Shown piece by piece: positions 39,558-44,709 of a stretch of 44,709 nt of DNA (within the stretch, counting starts at the first letter, position 1; the number at the start of each line of letters is the position of its first letter). The DNA lies in NCBI RefSeq assembly GCF_000710465.2, contig NZ_JAIZ01000627.1, positions 19,850 to 64,558 on the forward strand, in the 5' to 3' direction. This DNA comes from Kitasatospora sp. MBT63. Its GTDB lineage: Bacteria; Actinomycetota; Actinomycetes; Streptomycetales; Streptomycetaceae. The notes beneath the pieces were generated by a model. That model did not search any database, was not told where the DNA came from, and saw nothing but the letters and a program-made list of their open reading frames with translations. The translations under genes were made by a program, and so were the position numbers.

Positions 39558-41819
39558 CTACAGCGCGCTGTGGAAGGTGCGGCCGATCACGTCGAGTTGC
39601 TGCTTGCGGGTGAGGCGGACGAAGTTGACCGCGTAGCCGCTGACCCGGATGGTCAACTGGGGGTACTTCTCGGGGTGTTCCATGGCGTCGAGCAGGGTGT
39701 CGCGATTGAGGACGTTGACGTTCATGTGGAAGCCTCGGCAGGTGGTGTAGCCGTCGAGCACGCCGACCAGGTTGGCGATCCGCTCGTCGGCCGTGCGACC
39801 GAGCGCGTCGGGGGTGACGGTGTTGGTGAGGGAGATGCCGTCCTCGGCCTGGTCGTAGGGGAGCTTGGCCACGGACAGGGCAGCGGTGACGTAGCCGTGG
39901 CGGTCGCGGCCGTTCATCGGGTTGGCGCCCGGGGAGAACGGTTCTCCGGCGCGCCGGCCGTCGGGGGTGGCGCCGGTCATCCTGCCGTAGACGACGTTGG
40001 AGGTGATGGTCAGTACGGACTGGGTGTGCTCGGCGCCGCGGTAGGTGGGATGCTTGCGGACCTTCTCCATGAACTCCTCGACCAGCCGTACCGCGATGGC
40101 GTCGGCGCGGTCGTCGTTGTTGCCGTAGGCCGGGTACTCGCCCCCGACGAGGTAGTCGACGGCGAGTCCGGTGTCGTCCCGCACCGGGTGGACGGTCGTG
40201 TGCTTGATGGCGGAGAGCGAGTCCGCCGCCACCGCGAGGCCGGCGATGCCGCAGGCCAGGGTGCGCCGGATGTCGCGGTCGTGGAGGGCCATCTCCAGGC
40301 GCTCGTAGGCGTACTTGTCGTGCATGTAGTGGATGACGTCCAGTGCGTGGACGTAGGTGGCCGCCAGCCAGTCGAGCTGCTGGTCGAGTTTGGCGAGCAC
40401 CTCCTCGTAGTCGAGGACGTCGCCGCTGAGCGCGCCGGTGGCGGGGCCGACCTGGGCACCGGAGATCTCGTCCCGGCCGCCGTTGATCGCGTAGAGGAGG
40501 GTCTTGGCGAGGTTGACCCGGGCACCGAAGAACTGCATCTGCTTGCCGACCGGCATCGCGGAGACGCAGCAGGCGATGGCGGTGTCGTCGCCGAAGCGCG
40601 GGCGCATCAGCTCGTCCGACTCGTACTGGATGCTGGAGGTGTCGATCGACACCCTGGCGCAGAACTCCTTGAACCCGGCCGGGAGTTTCGGTGACCAGAA
40701 CACGGTCAGGTTCGGCTCCGGAGCCGGGCCGAGGTTGTAGAGGGTCTGGAGGTAGCGGAACGAGGTGCGCGTCACCAGCGGGCGGCCGTCCTCGCCGATG
40801 CCGCCGATGGACTCGGTGACCCAGGTGGGGTCGCCGGAGAACAGCTCGTCGTACTCGGGGGTGCGCAGGAAGCGCACGATCCGCAGCTTGATGACGAAGT
40901 CGTCGATCAGCTCTTGCGCCTGCTCCTCGGTCAGCCGGCCTGCTTCGAGGTCCCGTTGCAGGTAGACGTCGAGGAAGGTGGACGTGCGGCCGAGCGACAT
41001 CGCGGCGCCGTTCTGCTCCTTCACGGCGGCCAGATAGGCGAAGTAGAGCCACTGGACCGCTTCGCGGGCCGTCGCGGCGGGGCCGGAGACATCGTGTCCG
41101 TAGCGCGCGGCCATCTGCTTCAGCTCGCCCAACGCCTTGATCTGTTCGGCGAGTTCCTCACGCTCCCGGATGGTCTCCTCCAGCCGCGCCGGATCGTGCG
41201 GCAGGTGGTCCAGTTCGGCCTTCTCGGCCCGCTTCACCTCGATCAGCCGGTCCACGCCGTACAGCGGCACCCGGCGGTAGTCGCCGATGATCCGGCCGCG
41301 GCCGTAGGCGTCGGGGAGGCCGGTGATGACGCCGGCCTTGCGGGCGGCGAGGATCTCGGGCGTGTAGGCGTCGAAGACGCCGTCGTTGTGCGTCTTGCGG
41401 TACTCGGTGAAGACCTTCTCCAGCTCCGGCGAGACCGGGTAGCCGTAGGTCTTCAAGGCGCCGACGACCATCCGCCAGCCGCCGTAGGGCATGATCGCGC
41501 GTTTGAGCGGGGCATCGGTCTGCAGCCCGACGATCAGCTCCCGCTCCCGGTCGATGTATCCGGGCGCGTGCGCGGTGATGCCGGCGGGCACGTCGTGGGC
41601 GACGTCGTACACCCCCTTCGCCCGTTCCTCGGGGAAGCGGTCGGTGATCTGCTTCCAGACCGCGAGGGTTCGCCCGGTGGGCCCGGCCAGGAAGGTGCCG
41701 TCGCCCTCGTAGGGGGTGTAGTTGTGCTGGATGAAGTCGCGCACATCCACGGCTTCGCGCCACCGGTCGCCCTGGAATCCGTGCCAGGCGGCCGAAGTCC
41801 CGTGCTGCTGTGTGGTCAT
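39558..41819 (-). CDS. pflB: Pyruvate formate-lyase (formate C-acetyltransferase)
   Basis: A 753-residue glycyl-radical enzyme splitting pyruvate with CoA into acetyl-CoA and formate. The catalytic cysteine pair Cys417-Cys418 is in [11 protein letters not shown]. The radical-bearing Gly728 is in RVSGYAVNF near the C-terminus, giving the usual length of about 755-765. The substrate-binding [16 protein letters not shown] is intact. ATG at 41819 is preceded by GAGAAGGA. The gene lies 31 nt after adhE and 80 nt before pflA. All catalytic residues are present, so the gene looks functional despite the presumably aerobic host. The enzyme is oxygen-labile and would work only when the cytosol is anoxic. 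No formate channel or formate dehydrogenase is present in the window. Confidence 0.96.
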   Translation of the reverse strand: MTTQQHGTSAAWHGFQGDRWREAVDVRDFIQHNYTPYEGDGTFLAGPTGRTLAVWKQITDRFPEERAKGVYDVAHDVPAGITAHAPGYIDRERELIVGLQTDAPLKRAIMPYGGWRMVVGALKTYGYPVSPELEKVFTEYRKTHNDGVFDAYTPEILAARKAGVITGLPDAYGRGRIIGDYRRVPLYGVDRLIEVKRAEKAELDHLPHDPARLEETIREREELAEQIKALGELKQMAARYGHDVSGPAATAREAVQWLYFAYLAAVKEQNGAAMSLGRTSTFLDVYLQRDLEAGRLTEEQAQELIDDFVIKLRIVRFLRTPEYDELFSGDPTWVTESIGGIGEDGRPLVTRTSFRYLQTLYNLGPAPEPNLTVFWSPKLPAGFKEFCARVSIDTSSIQYESDELMRPRFGDDTAIACCVSAMPVGKQMQFFGARVNLAKTLLYAINGGRDEISGAQVGPATGALSGDVLDYEEVLAKLDQQLDWLAATYVHALDVIHYMHDKYAYERLEMALHDRDIRRTLACGIAGLAVAADSLSAIKHTTVHPVRDDTGLAVDYLVGGEYPAYGNNDDRADAIAVRLVEEFMEKVRKHPTYRGAEHTQSVLTITSNVVYGRMTGATPDGRRAGEPFSPGANPMNGRDRHGYVTAALSVAKLPYDQAEDGISLTNTVTPDALGRTADERIANLVGVLDGYTTCRGFHMNVNVLNRDTLLDAMEHPEKYPQLTIRVSGYAVNFVRLTRKQQLDVIGRTFHSAL

Positions 41820-41850
41820 GGTCGGTCTGTCCTTCTCGCTCGGGTGGTGG

Positions 41851-44496
41851 TCAGGACCGGTCGCCGTAGTAGGCCAGGCGCATCAGCTGCTGCATGTCGG
41901 CGAGCAGCGGCATCCGGGGGTTGGCCGGGGCGCACTGGTCCTCGTAGGCGTTCATCGCCTGCTTCGGCAGGGCCGCGAGGAAGGCCGTCTCGTCGACTCC
42001 GGCTTCCTTGAAGGAGCGCGGGATGCCCACCCGGTCGCGCAGTTCCTCGACCCCGGCGGCCAGGGACTCGACGCCCTGCTCGGGGGTGCCGGCGGCCAGG
42101 CCGAGCATCCGGGCGATGGCCTGGTAGCGCTCGGGGGCCACGTAACTGCGGTACTTGGGCCAGCCGGTGACCTTGCCCGGGGCCGTGCCGTTGTAGCGGA
42201 TGACGTGGGGCAGCAGCAGCGCGTTGGTGCGGCCGTGGGCGACGTGGAAGGTCGCGCCGAGGGTGTGGGCCATGGCGTGCACGACGCCGAGGAAGGCGGA
42301 GCCGAAGGCCATGCCGGCTATGGTGCCGGCGTTGTGCATCTTCTCCCGGGCGACGGGGTTGGCCGGGCCGTCGGTGACGGCCTGCTCCAGGTTGTCGAAG
42401 ATCAGTCGGATGCCGTGCAGGGCCAGGCCGTCGGTGAAGTCGTTGGCGTAGACCGAGACGTAGGTCTCGATGCAGTGGGTGAGGGCGTCGAAGCCGGTGT
42501 CGGCGGTGACGTCCTTGGGCAGGCGGGCGGTCAGCGCCGGGTCGACGATGGCGACGCTCGGGGTGAGCGCGTAGTCCGCGAGCGGGTACTTCTGCCCGGT
42601 GGCGGTGTCGGTGATCACCGCGAACGGGGTGACCTCGGCTCCGGTGCCGGAGGTGGTCGGGATGCACACCAGTTTCGCCTTCTCGCCCAGGTCGGGGAAG
42701 GTGAAGGCGCGCTTGCGGATGTCGAAGAACTTCTCCTTCAGGTCGGCGAAGTCGACCTCCGGGTGCTCGTACATCAGCCACATCACCTTGGCCGCGTCCA
42801 TCGGCGAGCCGCCGCCGAGCGCGATGATGGTGTCGGGGCGGAAGTCGCGCATCAGCTCGGCGCCCCGCCGGACGGTGTCGATGCTCGGGTTGGGCTCCAC
42901 GAAGTCGACGACCCGGACCTCGACAGGTTCGCGGCGGCGGTCCAGGATGCCCCGGACCCGTTCCAGGTGACCGATCTCCACCATGGTCCGGTCGGTCACG
43001 ATGACGATCCGGTGGGCGTTCGGCATGCTCGCCAGGTACGTGATGCTGTTGCGCTCGAAGTAGATCTTCGGCGGGACCTTGAACCACTGCATGTTGGTGT
43101 TGCGCCGCCCGATCCGCTTGATGTTCAGCAGGTTCGGTGCCGAGACGTTCCCGGCCACGGAGTTGTGCCCGTAGGAGCCGCAGCCCAGGGTCAGCGAGGG
43201 GGTGAAGGCGTTGTAGACGTCGCCGATGCCGCCCTGCGAACTGGGGGCGTTCCAGATGATCCGGCACGCCTTGACGGCGTGGCCGAACTCCTCGACGAAC
43301 GCCGCGTCCTCGGTGTGCACCGCTGCCGAGTGCCCCAGCCCGTTGAACTCCACCATCGCCGCAGCCAGTTCGAGGCCCTCGCGGCGCGAGGCCGCGGTCA
43401 GCACGGCCAGCACCGGGCACAGCTTCTCCCGGGTCAGCGGCTCCGCCGGCCCGACCCGCTCGACGTCCACCAGGATCACCGAGGTGTCGCCCGGTACCTC
43501 GAACCCGGCCGAGGCCGCGATCTCCGGGGCACTGCGGCCCACCACGTCGGCGTTCAGCCGCTCCCCCGCGCAGGAACTCCCCTCGCCTGCGCCGAACAGG
43601 TAGCGCTCCAGCAGCACCTTCTCCTCGGCGCTCGCGTGGTGCGCCTTCAGCGTGCGGAACTCTGCCAGCGTGGTGTCGCGGATCTCCGCGTCCAGGATGA
43701 CGGCCTGTTCGGAGGCGCAGATCATGCCGTTGTCGAAGGTCTTCGACAGCACGATGTCGTTGACGGCCCGCTTCAGGTCGGCACTCTTCTCGACGTAGGC
43801 GGGGACGTTGCCGGCGCCGACTCCGAGGGCCGGCTTTCCGCAGGAGTACGCGGCCCGGACCATCGCATTGCCGCCCGTGGCCAGGATGGTGGCCACGTCC
43901 GGGTGGTTCATCAGGGCGTGGGTGGCCGCCATCGACGGTTGCTCGATCCACTGGATGCAGGAGGCGGGTGCTCCGGCCGCCACCGCGGCGTCCCGCACGA
44001 TCCGGGCCGCCTCTGCCGAGCAGCGCTGCGCCGCGGGGTGGAAGGCGAACACGATCGGGTTGCGGGTCTTCAGCGCCAGCAGGCACTTGAAGATCGTGGT
44101 GGAGGTGGGGTTGGTGACCGGGGTGATGCCGGCGACCACGCCGACCGGCTCGGCGATCTCCACGATCCCGTCGATCTCGTCCCGGCGCACCACCCCGACG
44201 GTCTTCGTCCGGGCCATCACGTGGGTGACGTTCTCGCAGGCGAAGACGTTCTTGACGGCCTTGTCCTCGAACAGGCCGCGCCCGGTCTCCTCCACCGCCA
44301 GCGCCGCCAGTGCGGTGTGCTGGGCCAGTGCGGCCAGGGACGCCTTCTTGACGATGTGGTCGACCTGCTCCTGGGTGAAGTCGGCGTACTCCCGGAGAGC
44401 CATCAGCGCGTCGGCGACCAGGGCGTCGACGGCGGTGGTGCTGGCCGGGGCGGGGGCGGGAGGATTCGGTTCCTCGGCCTGCGGGCGGCGGGGCAT
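41851..44496 (-). CDS. adhE: Bifunctional acetaldehyde-CoA/alcohol dehydrogenase
   Basis: An 881-residue fusion reducing acetyl-CoA to acetaldehyde and then ethanol, consuming two NADH. The N-terminal aldehyde dehydrogenase domain (about 30-450) has the catalytic Cys260 in [10 protein letters not shown] and [20 protein letters not shown] at its end. The C-terminal iron alcohol dehydrogenase domain (about 470-875) has [30 protein letters not shown] and metal-binding histidines in [20 protein letters not shown]. The ATG at 44496 (MPRRPQAEE) is preceded by AAAGGTGG; the open frame 48 codons further up crosses the promoter. First gene of adhE-pflB-pflA, which together form the mixed-acid ethanol/formate branch. 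Full-length AdhE forms spirosomes in other bacteria. Confidence 0.95.
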   Translation of the reverse strand: MPRRPQAEEPNPPAPAPASTTAVDALVADALMALREYADFTQEQVDHIVKKASLAALAQHTALAALAVEETGRGLFEDKAVKNVFACENVTHVMARTKTVGVVRRDEIDGIVEIAEPVGVVAGITPVTNPTSTTIFKCLLALKTRNPIVFAFHPAAQRCSAEAARIVRDAAVAAGAPASCIQWIEQPSMAATHALMNHPDVATILATGGNAMVRAAYSCGKPALGVGAGNVPAYVEKSADLKRAVNDIVLSKTFDNGMICASEQAVILDAEIRDTTLAEFRTLKAHHASAEEKVLLERYLFGAGEGSSCAGERLNADVVGRSAPEIAASAGFEVPGDTSVILVDVERVGPAEPLTREKLCPVLAVLTAASRREGLELAAAMVEFNGLGHSAAVHTEDAAFVEEFGHAVKACRIIWNAPSSQGGIGDVYNAFTPSLTLGCGSYGHNSVAGNVSAPNLLNIKRIGRRNTNMQWFKVPPKIYFERNSITYLASMPNAHRIVIVTDRTMVEIGHLERVRGILDRRREPVEVRVVDFVEPNPSIDTVRRGAELMRDFRPDTIIALGGGSPMDAAKVMWLMYEHPEVDFADLKEKFFDIRKRAFTFPDLGEKAKLVCIPTTSGTGAEVTPFAVITDTATGQKYPLADYALTPSVAIVDPALTARLPKDVTADTGFDALTHCIETYVSVYANDFTDGLALHGIRLIFDNLEQAVTDGPANPVAREKMHNAGTIAGMAFGSAFLGVVHAMAHTLGATFHVAHGRTNALLLPHVIRYNGTAPGKVTGWPKYRSYVAPERYQAIARMLGLAAGTPEQGVESLAAGVEELRDRVGIPRSFKEAGVDETAFLAALPKQAMNAYEDQCAPANPRMPLLADMQQLMRLAYYGDRS

Positions 44497-44617
44497 GGCG
44501 GGACCACCTTTCGGTTCTTCATCCGGGGATCGTGCGCTGGCGGACGTCGCTCGCGCTTCCACCCACAGCCTTCCCGAGCGGCGCCGCGTACGGAGGCGGC
44601 CGTTGGGGTATGCCTTC

Positions 44618-44631
44618 GGGCCGAAGGTCCC
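44618..44631 (-). promoter_or_regulatory. Operator-like palindrome upstream of adhE
   Basis: Reverse-strand GGGACCTTCGGCCC (44618-44631) matches the right half fully and the left half with two changes. It lies 121 nt before the ATG. No nAnnnT hexamer is at 23-25 nt; TACGCG is at 27 nt. A second loose copy (GGGCCCGGTGACCC, 44650-44663) lies 18 nt upstream. Confidence 0.4.
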
Positions 44632-44709
44632 CTCGTCCACCGGCTGTCTGGGTCACCGGGCCCGGGGCCGGACGCGACGGCGGCCGTGGCAGGACCTGGT
44701 GTCGGTCCG

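Noticed and set aside
1..44709. CRISPR arrays, tRNA/rRNA genes, insertion sequences, prophage genes or attachment sites
   Set aside because: I looked for regularly spaced direct repeats, tRNA-like cloverleafs and transposase or integrase motifs and saw none; the repeated elements here are short promoter palindromes.

Overview
The window is about 44.7 kb of very GC-rich DNA with the third-position GC bias, GTG starts, 4-nt start/stop overlaps and protein families of a streptomycete-type actinomycete (Streptomyces, Kitasatospora or a near relative; the genus is an inference). About 40 intact genes and four broken ones are visible. The content closely parallels the hypoxia/dormancy (DosR/DevR) regulon of Mycobacterium tuberculosis and the OsdR regulon of Streptomyces coelicolor: a GAF-GAF histidine kinase and its LuxR-type regulator, six universal stress proteins (USPs), six CBS-domain proteins (five with a BON domain), two Acg-type nitroreductases, DUF1918 and DUF1876 proteins, PEP synthase, an NDP-forming acyl-CoA synthetase, a GH65 phosphorylase, a group 3b-like NiFe hydrogenase and an adhE-pflB-pflA fermentation operon.

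Layout. 1-2.3 kb: a USP (cut by the window edge), a DUF1918 protein and a divergent zinc alcohol dehydrogenase. 2.4-8 kb: sensor kinase (osdK-like), a P-type ATPase remnant, DUF4389 membrane protein, Acg nitroreductase, SHOCT membrane protein and response regulator (osdR-like). 8.2-15.3 kb: SRPBCC protein, coupled CBS genes, ppsA, more CBS-BON genes and a decayed beta-CASP metallo-hydrolase. 15.3-23.8 kb: GNAT/acyl-CoA synthetase fusion, XRE-PPOX regulator coupled to a GH65 enzyme, flavodoxin and two USPs. 23.9-29.2 kb: five-gene hydrogenase operon, including an embedded cyclic-nucleotide-binding protein, plus a divergent maturation protease. 29.3-38.1 kb: CBS-BON, DUF1876, nitroreductase, USPs, a broken flavodoxin joined to a LysR tail, an anti-sigma-type ATPase, CBS-BON/USP and a two-gene ABC exporter. 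38.7-44.5 kb: pflA, pflB and adhE in one reverse-strand operon.

How it fits together (inference). The kinase keeps the two residues that in DosS correspond to the haem ligand and distal tyrosine, so oxygen or NO sensing is likely. The intergenic regions carry a recurrent palindrome close to GGGCCGnnCGGCCC. At ten promoters it lies 23-25 nt upstream of an nAnnnT -10-like hexamer, placing it over the -35 region. This is the position expected for a DosR-type activator and suggests one regulator drives most of the island. The enzymes offer ways to dispose of or recover reductant without respiration (hydrogenase, AdhE, PFL, ADH) and to conserve ATP (NDP-forming synthetase, GH65 phosphorolysis, PEP synthase). 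The USP, CBS and HPF-like DUF1876 proteins would tune adenylate sensing and ribosome silencing. Four decayed genes show that the island is being remodelled.
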